From positions 139,121 through 203,120 of the forward strand of contig JBEKGN010000003.1 in assembly GCA_050012775.1 (NCBI GenBank): a DNA stretch of 64,000 nt, in the 5' to 3' direction. This DNA is from Roseiarcus sp050012775 (GTDB lineage Bacteria; Pseudomonadota; Alphaproteobacteria; Rhizobiales; Beijerinckiaceae). Shown one piece after another: positions 9,117 to 18,921 of this stretch. The notes under the pieces are model-generated. The model saw nothing but the letters and a program-made list of their open reading frames with translations. It searched no databases and had not been told where the DNA came from. Within the stretch, counting starts at the first letter, position 1. Each line of letters starts with the position of its first letter. The translations under genes and the position numbers were made by a program.

Positions 9117-9587
9117 ATGCGGCGACGAACTTTTCTCATTCTTGCCGGCGCGAGGCTGCTCGCCTCTCCCGCGCTGGCCGCCGACGCGGCGCCGGCGGAC
9201 ATCGTCGCGTCGATCTATCGCGTCTACGCCGGGCCGAAAGGCGACTACAGCCAAGGCTCGATCGAGGACAAGCGCGTCGCGGCGACATTCACCGCCTCGC
9301 TGCGCAAGGCGCTGGCGGCGATGAACGCGCACTCCAAGAAGCTCAACGAACCGATTCTCGATTTCGATCCGGTCACCGATTCGCAGGACCCGATGGTCGA
9401 GCGGCTGTCGATCGCCCCGGAGAGCGACAGCGTCGTCGCCGCGACGTTCTTCAGCGGCGACGTCAAGCATGTCGTGCGTTACGTCTTCAAGCGCGAGAAC
9501 GGCGCCTTGGGGATCGACGACATCAGCGGCGGCGAGGGCGACGGGAAATGGGACCTGCGCGAAATCATCAAGCCCGGCGCGAAGTAG
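9117..9587 (+). CDS. Secreted DUF3828-like protein of unknown function
   Basis: 156 aa with a signal peptide (MRRRTFLILAGARLLASPALAADAAP) and a small mature domain beginning ADIVASIYRVYAGPKGDY and ending with GDGKWDLREIIK. The layout resembles DUF3828-type periplasmic proteins, but the family call is tentative. ATG at 9117, preceded by a GGGGGG tract, is preferred over an upstream ATG at 9033 because it gives a clean signal sequence. It is 113 bases after tonB in the same direction and could be the last gene of the metal-uptake operon. No metal-binding motif is obvious. It converges with the flavoprotein gene 10 bases away. Confidence 0.7.
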   Translation: MRRRTFLILAGARLLASPALAADAAPADIVASIYRVYAGPKGDYSQGSIEDKRVAATFTASLRKALAAMNAHSKKLNEPILDFDPVTDSQDPMVERLSIAPESDSVVAATFFSGDVKHVVRYVFKRENGALGIDDISGGEGDGKWDLREIIKPGAK

Positions 9588-9597
9588 GGGCGCGCTC

Positions 9598-11736
9598 TCA
9601 AGCAGCCCGCGTCGCGACCGGCGCTGGCGCGGCGTGGACCGCCTGGCTCGCGACGGGCCGCGCAAGCAGTCCGGGAACCAGCGCCTCCGCGGCGCAGGCG
9701 CCGGAAATGACGACCGCTTCGACGCCGGGGCCATGGGTCGCCGCGCCCGCGACGACGAGGCCGGGGATCGGGCTCTTGGCGCCCTTTGGGCGGGCGGACC
9801 GCGCGACGCCGTAGATTGCGCCCGCGCTCGCCAGATCGTAGCGCGCGTAAGTCACCGGGCTCGCCTCGGAGCGATAGACGATATGATCGGAGAGGCCGGG
9901 CAGGACCGCTTCGGCCGCCGCGATCAGCGAATCGCCGAGTGCGCGCTTGCGCTGTTCATATTCGCTGGAGAAGCGCCAGGCCTTCCAATCGTCGCCGCCA
10001 CCGCCGGGGAACCATTCGCGCGCCTCGGCGTTCGTCAGCAGCTTGATGATTCCGACGGTCGAATGACCCGGCGGCGCGGCGCTGGGATCGACGTGAGAGA
10101 GAATTTCGACGCCGACGGAATTCTCGCCGTGCACATGGATCGCCGGCCGGCAATCCGGGACGTAGTCGACGCCGAGATGGACCATGAAAGCGGACGGCGC
10201 CGGCTCCGCCGCGCCGATGCGCGCGCGAAATTCCCTAGGCAGCAGCTGGGGATCGACGAGTTCGAGGAACGTGCGCTTCAAATCGGCGTTGGAGACGACG
10301 GCGCTCGCCGCGATGCGCGTCCCGTCGGCGAGCTCCAGTCCGGCGGCGCGGCCCCCATCGACGAGGATTCGAGCGACGCGCGTCTTCAATCGCACTTCTC
10401 CGCCGCGCGCCTCGATCGCCGCGACCAGCGCCTCGGCGAGCCGGCCGGAGCCGCCGGCGGGATAATAGCCGCCGTGAAAATAATAGCCGAACAGCGGAAC
10501 CATTTGCGCGCAGGTGAGAACTTCCCGGCCGTCGCTGACGTAGCCGGTCAGCGCGCGGATCACGCGCCGCGCCTCGGGATCGCCGACATGGCGGGCGAGC
10601 AGTTCGTCGAACGGCCGCTGCATCCAGCGCACGGCCAGCGGCTGCTCGCGCACGAACGCCAGCATCGCCTCGACGTCGCCCGGCGATCCGGGAACGCCGC
10701 CGCGGCCGCGGCCCGTCGCCTGCATGCCGTCGAAGATCGCGCGGATTTCCGCGAACAGCGTCGCGAAGCCGGCGGCGTCGCCAGGAAATAGCCGCCCGAG
10801 CAGCGCGACATAGTCGCGCCAGTCGCGCGGCACGTCGATGGCGAGGCCGGGGAGCGAATAGGAATGGTCGAGGCGGCGCCAATCCAGGCTCTCGGCGACG
10901 CCGAGCCGCTGCAACGTCGAAGTGAGCGCGCCGCCGGGAAAGAGCCCGGAGAAATCATGCGGGCCGGCGTCGAAACGGTAGAGGCAGGGCTGCCCGAGAT
11001 GGCGCGCTTTGCGCAGGAACGTATGGCAGAAGCCGCCCGGCGCGACATGGGCCTCGAAGACCGCGACCTTCAACCCGGAGTCGGCGAGCAGCGCCGCCGC
11101 GGTCAGTCCGCCGATTCCGGCGCCGATGACCGCCACGTCGACCGCATTCTCGGTCCTGGCGCCGCCGAGCTTGGGCGCCGGCCAGCGATAGGCTTCGGCC
11201 GCGTCGATCCGATGCTGCACCAGCGCGCGGATGAAGAATTTCGGGCCGAAGATCGAGACCAGAGCCCCGAAGGCGAAGATCCCGGTCGTGACCAGCGGTC
11301 CGGCGCGCAACGCGAGGACCAGCGCGTCGGCGAGGAACAAGACGCCCCAGAGGCCGGAAATGAGCATGTTGACGGCGAGAAAGAGCGGGCTCGCCGATTC
11401 CGCGGCGAAGGCGGCGCGCGAATAGTCGGCGGTCCACGGCCGTCCCAATGCGACGCTGACGAGCGCGGTGAGGCCGAGGCCGGCGAAGGACAGCCACAGC
11501 GCCGCGCCGTCAATGAGGCTCGGCGCCGCGAGGGCGAGGGCGCCCATGGCGAGAAAACTCGCGAGGCTCCCGACTTCCAGGATGAAGAACTCGCGCCGGC
11601 TCAAGCGCCAGGCGCCGAGCGCGATCGAGGCGGCGAGGCCGAGCGCGATCGCCGCGCCCGGCGTCGTGAAGCCGAGCAGGACCCAAAACACGATGAGCGG
11701 CGCCAGACCGAGATGGACGACGAGGAAGGTCTTCAC
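9598..11736 (-). CDS. Membrane-domain/CrtI-like FAD oxidoreductase fusion
   Basis: About 712 aa. Residues 1-175 hold five or six hydrophobic segments (for example FLVVHLGLAPLIVFWVLLGF and SLASFLAMGALALAAPSL). From about residue 200 there is a phytoene-desaturase/RetSat-type flavoprotein: VAVIGAGIGGLTAAALL (FAD dinucleotide motif), a central substrate domain and a C-terminal AGAATHGPGVEAVVISG FAD loop. Such enzymes desaturate, isomerise or saturate polyene lipids; the substrate here is unknown. GTG at 11736 has GGAG seven bases upstream and starts right at the first helix. It is divergent from a TetR gene, with an operator-like palindrome between them. No other carotenoid genes are nearby. Confidence 0.85.
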   Translation of the reverse strand: MKTFLVVHLGLAPLIVFWVLLGFTTPGAAIALGLAASIALGAWRLSRREFFILEVGSLASFLAMGALALAAPSLIDGAALWLSFAGLGLTALVSVALGRPWTADYSRAAFAAESASPLFLAVNMLISGLWGVLFLADALVLALRAGPLVTTGIFAFGALVSIFGPKFFIRALVQHRIDAAEAYRWPAPKLGGARTENAVDVAVIGAGIGGLTAAALLADSGLKVAVFEAHVAPGGFCHTFLRKARHLGQPCLYRFDAGPHDFSGLFPGGALTSTLQRLGVAESLDWRRLDHSYSLPGLAIDVPRDWRDYVALLGRLFPGDAAGFATLFAEIRAIFDGMQATGRGRGGVPGSPGDVEAMLAFVREQPLAVRWMQRPFDELLARHVGDPEARRVIRALTGYVSDGREVLTCAQMVPLFGYYFHGGYYPAGGSGRLAEALVAAIEARGGEVRLKTRVARILVDGGRAAGLELADGTRIAASAVVSNADLKRTFLELVDPQLLPREFRARIGAAEPAPSAFMVHLGVDYVPDCRPAIHVHGENSVGVEILSHVDPSAAPPGHSTVGIIKLLTNAEAREWFPGGGGDDWKAWRFSSEYEQRKRALGDSLIAAAEAVLPGLSDHIVYRSEASPVTYARYDLASAGAIYGVARSARPKGAKSPIPGLVVAGAATHGPGVEAVVISGACAAEALVPGLLARPVASQAVHAAPAPVATRAA

Positions 11737-11780
11737 GGCGTTCTCCGGAGGTGGAGCGAGGAAAAATTGGCGAGGCCTAT

Positions 11781-11795
11781 GTTTACGCTGTAAAC
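11781..11795. promoter_or_regulatory. TetR-type operator palindrome
   Basis: GTTTACGCTGTAAAC is a perfect 6-3-6 inverted repeat. It sits between the flavoprotein start (11736, minus) and the TetR start (11814, plus). Both its size and its position fit a TetR dimer site controlling the two divergent genes. Binding is inferred. Confidence 0.65.
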
Positions 11796-11813
11796 TACGG
11801 CATAATGTTATCC

Positions 11814-12407
11814 ATGTCAACTTCCCAGCGATCGACTTACCATCACGGCCATCTTCGTCCCGCCCTCATCGAAGCCGCGCGCGCGCTGCTCGACGAGGGG
11901 GGGCCCGCGGCGGTGGGCCTGCGCGAGGCGGCGCGCCGCGTCGGCGTATCGCCGACCGCGACTTATCGGCATTTCCGCGACAAGGACGATCTGCTCGCCG
12001 CGGTGGCCGCCGAGGGGTTCCGCGAATTCGCCGCCGCGCTCGCCGAAGCCGGACGCCGCGGCGCGCCCCTTTCGGCGATGGGCGCGGCCTATGTGGATTT
12101 CGCGCTGGCGCGACCCGGCATGTTCCGGCTGATGTTCTCGCCGCTGATGGCCAAGCGCGAGCTTTATCCGGAACTGCAGACCGCCGCGGACGAGGCGTTC
12201 GCGCAGCTGCGCCACGGCGTCCAGTCGCAAGCGCCGGAGGCCGAGAATTTCGACGCCGCCGCCCTCGCCGCCTGGTCGCTGGTCCACGGCCTCTCCCATC
12301 TCATCCTCGACGGGGTGCTGCCCGCGGCGAGCGCCGAGGCCTTCAAGGGCGCGATCCTGACGCCGCCGGGGAAGACGCCCGGCGCGGGCCGCGCGCGGGA
12401 TTCCTGA
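11814..12407 (+). CDS. TetR/AcrR family regulator with WHG-type C-terminus
   Basis: 197 aa. The N-terminal helix-turn-helix reads IEAARALLDEGGPAAVGLREAARRVGVSPTATYRHFRDKDDLLAAVA, a textbook TetR DNA-binding domain. The ligand half has ARPGMFRLMFSPLMAKRELYPEL and SLVHGLSHLILDG, as in the TetR_C_33 (WHG) group. It probably represses itself and the divergent flavoprotein through the palindrome at 11781-11795. Start choice is between ATG 11805 and ATG 11814; neither has a strong Shine-Dalgarno sequence, and 11814 leaves the usual short N-terminus. The effector ligand is unknown. Confidence 0.9.
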   Translation: MSTSQRSTYHHGHLRPALIEAARALLDEGGPAAVGLREAARRVGVSPTATYRHFRDKDDLLAAVAAEGFREFAAALAEAGRRGAPLSAMGAAYVDFALARPGMFRLMFSPLMAKRELYPELQTAADEAFAQLRHGVQSQAPEAENFDAAALAAWSLVHGLSHLILDGVLPAASAEAFKGAILTPPGKTPGAGRARDS

Positions 12408-12410
12408 CGC

Positions 12411-12431
12411 GGGGCGCTCTCCCCCTTTTTT
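12411..12431 (+). terminator. Possible terminator after the TetR gene
   Basis: A short GGGG/CCCC stem with a six-base loop is followed by six T residues, just after the TetR stop codon. The stem is weak, so this is a tentative call. Confidence 0.3.
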
Positions 12432-12505
12432 CTTCGCCGCAATCGGCTTAGAAGGCGACCCGACGCAATCCCCTACATGCGCCCAGACCGGCGCCGGAGC
12501 AATTC

Positions 12506-13912
12506 ATGGGCAAGCCGCGCACGCTTTACGACAAGATCTGGGACGACCACGTCATCGAGACTCAGGCCGAAGGCTCGTCGCTGCTCTATATCGACCGCCA
12601 TCTCGTGCACGAAGTGACGAGCCCGCAGGCCTTCGAGGGACTGCGCATGAGCGGACGCAAGGTGCGCGCGCCGGAGAAGACGCTCGCCGTCGTCGATCAC
12701 AACATCCAGACCACCGACCGCAGCCGCGGCATCGCCGATCCCGAGAGCCGGTTGCAGGTCGAGCAGCTCGCCGAGAACGCGCGCGAATTCGGCATCGAAT
12801 ATTACAACGAGTTCGATCGCCGCCAGGGCGTCGTCCACATCATCGGCCCGGAGCAGGGCTTCACGCTGCCGGGGACGACGATCGTGTGCGGCGACAGCCA
12901 CACCTCGACGCACGGCGCCTTCGGCGCGCTCGCCCACGGCATCGGCACGTCGGAGGTCGAGCACGTGCTGGCGACGCAGACGCTCATCCAGTCCAAGGCC
13001 AAGAACATGCGCGTCACCGTCGACGGCGCGCTGAAGGACGGCGTCACTGCGAAAGATATCATCCTCGCCATCATCGGCGAGATCGGCACCGCGGGCGGCA
13101 CCGGCCACGTCATCGAATATACCGGCGAGGCGATCCGCGCGCTGTCGATGGAAGGGCGCATGACCGTCTGCAACATGTCGATCGAGGGCGGCGCGCGCGC
13201 CGGCATGGTCGCGCCGGACGAGAAGACCTACGCCTATCTCAAGGATCGGCCGAAGTCGCCCAAGGGCGCGCTTTGGGATCAGGCTCAGCGCTATTGGGAC
13301 ACGCTTGCCACCGACGAAGGCGCGCATTTCGACGCCGAGGTGCGCCTCGACGCCGGCGCGCTGCCGCCCATCGTCTCCTGGGGCACCAGCCCGCAGGACG
13401 TCGTCGCGATCGGCGGCTCCGTGCCGCGCGTCGAGGATGGCGCCACCGAGCCGAAGCGCGCCTCGATCAAGCGCGCGCTCGACTATATGGGCCTTCGCGG
13501 CGGCGAAAAGATCACCGACATCGCGATCGACCGCGCGTTCATCGGCTCCTGCACCAACGGCCGCATCGAGGACTTGCGGGCGGCGGCGAAGATCGTCGAG
13601 GGGCGCCGCGTTTCCGAGCGCGTCGCTGCGATGGTCGTGCCGGGCTCGGGCCTCGTCAAGGCGCAGGCGGAGGCCGAGGGGTTAGACGCCATCTTCAAGG
13701 CGGCGGGCTTCGAATGGCGCGAGCCCGGCTGCTCGATGTGCTTGGCGATGAACCCCGACAAGCTCGCCCCCGGCGAGCGCTGCGCCTCGACCTCGAACCG
13801 CAATTTCGAGGGACGCCAGGGCTACAAGGGCCGCACCCATCTCGTCTCGCCGGCGATGGCGGCGGCGGCGGCGATCGCCGGGCGGTTCGTCGACGTCAGG
13901 GAATGGCGGTAG
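12506..13912 (+). CDS. leuC: 3-isopropylmalate dehydratase large subunit
   Basis: Catalytic large subunit of isopropylmalate isomerase, the second step of leucine biosynthesis; it needs LeuD and a 4Fe-4S cluster. 468 aa, the normal length. The VCGDSHTSTHGAFGALAHGIGTSEVEHVLATQT block and the cluster cysteines in IGSCTNGR (about residue 350) and GCSMCLAMN (about residues 412 and 415) are all present. ATG at 12506 follows a CCGGAG Shine-Dalgarno sequence. leuD and leuB are not adjacent, which is usual for this bacterial group. The gene is followed by a dispersed inverted repeat. Confidence 0.97.
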   Translation: MGKPRTLYDKIWDDHVIETQAEGSSLLYIDRHLVHEVTSPQAFEGLRMSGRKVRAPEKTLAVVDHNIQTTDRSRGIADPESRLQVEQLAENAREFGIEYYNEFDRRQGVVHIIGPEQGFTLPGTTIVCGDSHTSTHGAFGALAHGIGTSEVEHVLATQTLIQSKAKNMRVTVDGALKDGVTAKDIILAIIGEIGTAGGTGHVIEYTGEAIRALSMEGRMTVCNMSIEGGARAGMVAPDEKTYAYLKDRPKSPKGALWDQAQRYWDTLATDEGAHFDAEVRLDAGALPPIVSWGTSPQDVVAIGGSVPRVEDGATEPKRASIKRALDYMGLRGGEKITDIAIDRAFIGSCTNGRIEDLRAAAKIVEGRRVSERVAAMVVPGSGLVKAQAEAEGLDAIFKAAGFEWREPGCSMCLAMNPDKLAPGERCASTSNRNFEGRQGYKGRTHLVSPAMAAAAAIAGRFVDVREWR

Positions 13913-13977
13913 GCGCGATGTCAACGACGCTTCAGCTGCGCCTGGGCGCCGTTGGAGAGGCGCGCGAGCGCTATTGC

Positions 13978-14085
13978 GTCATGGCCGGGCTTGTCCCGGC
14001 CATCCACGCCGAGAGGCCCAGTCTCACTTGGCAAGGCTCGACGAGGCCGCCCCGCGTGGATGGCCGGGACAAGCCCGGCCATGAC
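13978..14085. repeat. Perfect 32-bp inverted repeat with 44-base loop
   Basis: The arms 13978-14009 and 14054-14085 are exact reverse complements containing CATGGCCGGGCTTGTCCCGG. Each arm also holds its own inner inverted repeat (GGCCGGG/CCCGGCC). The element fills the gap between leuC and arfB. It has the look of a dispersed REP/BIME-like palindromic family of alphaproteobacterial intergenic DNA. Only one copy is in this window, so dispersal is inferred. Confidence 0.8.
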
Positions 14086-14114
14086 GGCGAACGGCGTTGG
14101 ACGGGCGCAAGTCG

Positions 14115-14528
14115 ATGAAAGTCGGCGATCTCCTCATCGACGAGAGCGAGATCGTCGAAAGCTTCGTGCGCTCCTCCGGCCCAGGCGGGCAGAACGTCAA
14201 CAAGGTCGCGAGCGCGGTCGAGTTGCGCTTCGACGCGCGCCGTTCGCCGAGCCTGCCCAATGACGTCGCGACCAAGCTGATCAGGCTCGCCGGCTCGCGC
14301 GCGACGCAAGACGGCGTCATCGTCATTTTCGCCCAGCGCTTCTCCAGCCAGCCGCGCAATCGCGAGGACGCGCGCGAGCGGCTCGCCGCGCTTGTCCTGA
14401 AGGCGCAGGAGCGCGAAAAGCCGCGCCGAGCGACGAAGCCGACGAAAGCGTCGAAGACGCGACGGCTCGACGAAAAGAGCCGGCGCGGCGCGGTGAAGGC
14501 GCTGCGCGGGAAGGCGGGGGCGGATTAG
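14115..14528 (+). CDS. arfB: Alternative ribosome-rescue factor ArfB (YaeJ)
   Basis: 137 aa class-I release-factor-like peptidyl-tRNA hydrolase that frees ribosomes stalled on truncated mRNA. The catalytic GGQ lies in RSSGPGGQNVNKVASAVELRFD, and the basic C-terminal tail (KAQEREKPRRATKPTKASKTRRLDEKSRRG) is the part that enters the empty mRNA channel. The codon-recognition domains of RF1/RF2 are absent, as expected. ATG at 14115 is preferred over a TTG at 14097 because it gives the family's MKVGDLLIDESEI start. Confidence 0.92.
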   Translation: MKVGDLLIDESEIVESFVRSSGPGGQNVNKVASAVELRFDARRSPSLPNDVATKLIRLAGSRATQDGVIVIFAQRFSSQPRNREDARERLAALVLKAQEREKPRRATKPTKASKTRRLDEKSRRGAVKALRGKAGAD

Positions 14529-14608
14529 CGCCGGCGCGATTGGAGGCGCGGCCGCCGGCCGCGTTCGGCGCGCAGCGCCGTGTTGACCCAACAGAGCCGA
14601 CGGCGCGA

Positions 14609-16018
14609 TCAGGCGCGGTCGGCGCCCGCGCCTACAGGCGCGCCCAACTTCCTCAACCACCCCCGCGCCTGCTTGCGCACATTCGCCGGCGCCGTGCCGC
14701 CGTAGGAGGTGCGGCTCTTCACCGAACGCTCGACGCCGAGCACGCCGAACACGTCCTCGGTGATGCGGCGCTCGACGCTCTGCATGTATTCGAGCTTCAG
14801 CTTCTCCAGCGCGACGCCGCGTTCGGCGGCGATGGCGACGATGCGGCCCGTCACGTGATGCGCCTCTCGGAACGGCATCTTCAACGTGCGCACCAGCCAG
14901 TCCGCGAGATCGGTCGCGGTGGAATAGCCGGCGCCGGCCGCCGCCTTCATGCGCTTGGCGTCGGGCGTGAGATCCCTCACCATGCCGGTCATGGCGGCGA
15001 GGCACAGCGAGAGCGTCTGGATCGCGTCGAAGGCGCCCTCCTTGTCCTCCTGCATGTCCTTGGAATAGGCGAGCGGCAGGCCCTTCATCACCGTGAGCAG
15101 GCCGACCAGCGCGCCGACGACGCGGCCCGTCTTGCCGCGCACCAATTCGGCCGCGTCGGGGTTGCGCTTCTGCGGCATGATCGAGGAGCCGGTCGAAAAG
15201 GCGTCGGAGAGTTTTACGAAGCCGAACTGCGGCGTCGTCCACAGCACGATCTCTTCGGCGAAACGCGAGAGATGGGTCGCGCAGATTGCTGTGGCGCTCA
15301 GCGTCTCCAGCGCGAAGTCGCGATCGGCGACGCTGTCGAGCGAATTGGCGGTCGGCCTGATGAAGCCGAGCGCCTCGGCCGTCATGTGCCGGTCGATCGG
15401 GAAGGAAGTGCCCGCGAGCGCCGCCGCGCCGAGCGGGCATTCGTCGAGCCGCGCGCGCGCGTCGGCGAGGCGCCCGCGATCCCGCGCCAGCATTTCGACA
15501 TAGGCGAGCAGATGATGGCCGAAGGTCACCGGCTGCGCGGATTGCAGGTGGGTGAAGCCGGGCATGACCATGTCCGCGCATTCGAGCGCGCGCGTCGCGA
15601 GCGCGCGTTGCAGCTCGGCCATTTGCCCGTCGAGGGCGTCGATGGCGTCGCGCACCCAGAGCTTGAAATCGACCGCCACTTGATCGTTGCGCGAGCGCGC
15701 GGTGTGCAGCCGGCCCGCCGCGGGACCGACGATGTCGGCCAGGCGCTTCTCGACATTCATGTGGATGTCCTCGAGCGCGCGCGAGAAGGTGAAAACGCCC
15801 GCCTCGATTTCGCCCTTGACTTGGTCGAGACCTGCGGCGATGGCCTCGGCGTCGCCCGGGCTGACGATGCCTTGGGCGGCGAGCATGGCGACATGCGCCC
15901 GCGAACCCGCGATGTCCTGCATCGCGAGCTTGCGGTCGAAGTCGATCGAGGCGTTGATCTCCTCCATGATCTCCGCCGGGCCGCTGGCGAAACGGCCGCC
16001 CCACATTGTGTTGCTCAT
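14609..16018 (-). CDS. argH: Argininosuccinate lyase
   Basis: Cleaves argininosuccinate to arginine and fumarate, the last step of arginine biosynthesis. 469 aa, full length. The fumarase/lyase superfamily signature GSSIMPQKRNPD is at about residues 277-288, with the catalytic-site THLQSAQP near 157 and HTARSRND near 105. It is divergent from tlpA, with 24 bases between the two starts, so the promoters must overlap the genes. A tlpA-argH pairing is known from Bradyrhizobium, which supports the alphaproteobacterial assignment. Confidence 0.97.
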   Translation of the reverse strand: MSNTMWGGRFASGPAEIMEEINASIDFDRKLAMQDIAGSRAHVAMLAAQGIVSPGDAEAIAAGLDQVKGEIEAGVFTFSRALEDIHMNVEKRLADIVGPAAGRLHTARSRNDQVAVDFKLWVRDAIDALDGQMAELQRALATRALECADMVMPGFTHLQSAQPVTFGHHLLAYVEMLARDRGRLADARARLDECPLGAAALAGTSFPIDRHMTAEALGFIRPTANSLDSVADRDFALETLSATAICATHLSRFAEEIVLWTTPQFGFVKLSDAFSTGSSIMPQKRNPDAAELVRGKTGRVVGALVGLLTVMKGLPLAYSKDMQEDKEGAFDAIQTLSLCLAAMTGMVRDLTPDAKRMKAAAGAGYSTATDLADWLVRTLKMPFREAHHVTGRIVAIAAERGVALEKLKLEYMQSVERRITEDVFGVLGVERSVKSRTSYGGTAPANVRKQARGWLRKLGAPVGAGADRA

Positions 16019-16042
16019 GGTTGGAAGGCCCTGGATCGAACG

Positions 16043-16690
16043 ATGAGTGAAAACGACAAGCGGATCCGCCTCGTCCGGATGGCGGTCGGCGCCGGCGCCC
16101 TGGCCGCCCTCGCGGCGGTCGCGGTGCTATACGGGAAAGCGCCGCCGCCCGGCAAGGCCGAGCCCGATTGCCCCGCATCCTCCGCGCTGCGAAGCGCGCG
16201 CCTGGCGCCGCTCGCGCAGGGCGAAATCGCCGCGCTCGCCGTCGACAGGACGCCGAGGCCCGCGATCCCGATCGCCTTCAATGGCCCGGACGGCCGCAAG
16301 CTGACGCTCGCCGATTTTCGCGGCCGCGCGCTCGTCCTCAATCTCTGGGCGACCTGGTGCGTTCCCTGCCGCGCCGAAATGCCCGCGCTCGATCGCCTGC
16401 AGGCGAAGGCCGGGGCCAAGGATTTCGAAGTCGTGGCGGTCAATGTCGACACGGCGCGGCTCGATCGGCCCAACGTCTTTCTCGATGGGATCGGCGTCAA
16501 ATCCCTCGCGCGTTACGCGGACCCCAGCGCGGACGCCTTCGAGGGCCTGCGCGTGGCGGGCAAGGCGCTCGGCCTGCCCACGAGCCTGCTGATCGACAAG
16601 GACGGCTGCGAACTCGGAATCGTCGCCGGCCCCGTCAACTGGGATTCCGACGACGCCGCCAAGGTGGTGGAGGCGCTGAAGGGGGGGTGA
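16043..16690 (+). CDS. tlpA: TlpA-like membrane-anchored thioredoxin
   Basis: 215 aa. One N-terminal membrane anchor (MAVGAGALAALAAVAVLYG) is followed by a periplasmic thioredoxin fold with the active site NLWATWCVPCRAEMPALDRL (WCxxC) and a cis-proline loop (GLPTSLLID). TlpA reduces periplasmic dithiols, notably in the copper-delivery pathway of cytochrome oxidase assembly. The true start is the ATG at 16043; the frame stays open far upstream through the antisense of argH, which is an artefact. It ends directly at a palindromic repeat cluster. Confidence 0.92.
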   Translation: MSENDKRIRLVRMAVGAGALAALAAVAVLYGKAPPPGKAEPDCPASSALRSARLAPLAQGEIAALAVDRTPRPAIPIAFNGPDGRKLTLADFRGRALVLNLWATWCVPCRAEMPALDRLQAKAGAKDFEVVAVNVDTARLDRPNVFLDGIGVKSLARYADPSADAFEGLRVAGKALGLPTSLLIDKDGCELGIVAGPVNWDSDDAAKVVEALKGG

Positions 16691-16825
16691 CCCTCATCCG
16701 GCCGCGCTTCGCGCGTCCACCTTCTCCCGCATGCGGGAGAAGGGTTTCGCCCCCTCTCCCGCAAAGCCCGTCGAACGACGGGCGTTCTTCCGAACGCCCT
16801 ACGCGGGAGAGGGTCGGGGTGAGGG
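16691..16825. repeat. Mosaic of nested palindromes (BIME-like element)
   Basis: The element is bounded by CCCTCA (16691-16696) and TGAGGG (16820-16825). It contains a perfect 24-bp palindrome at 16720-16743, an 11-bp arm pair CCCTCTCCCGC/GCGGGAGAGGG (16752-16762 and 16803-16813), and inner hairpins GCCCGTCG/CGACGGGC (16766-16783) and GGCGTTC/GAACGCC (16781-16798). It fills the gap between convergent tlpA and ftsH, where it may also stop transcription from both sides. Confidence 0.75.
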
Positions 16826-16841
16826 CGCTACGCGCTTCCCC

Positions 16842-18764
<1,923 letters not shown>

Positions 18765-18829
18765 CGCTTTCCCATCGACAGCGCCGCGGCCGGAATGTCC
18801 CGGGCCGACGCCGACTGTCCCAAACCGTC

Positions 18830-18857
18830 ATTTAAGCGCGCCGAGTGCAAATGCCAA
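18830..18857 (-). promoter_or_regulatory. Candidate ftsH promoter
   Basis: On the minus strand, TTGGCA (18857-18852) and TTAAAT (18835-18830) are separated by 16 bases, about 65 bases upstream of the ftsH start. The -35 reads CTTGGCA with its preceding base, which leaves room for a heat-shock sigma factor. The evidence is only pattern matching. Confidence 0.4.
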
Positions 18858-18921
18858 GTGAACGGCATGAAGCTGAACATCGAATGAAGACGCCAATTCC
18901 GCCGTTTTTGCGATCCTCCGG

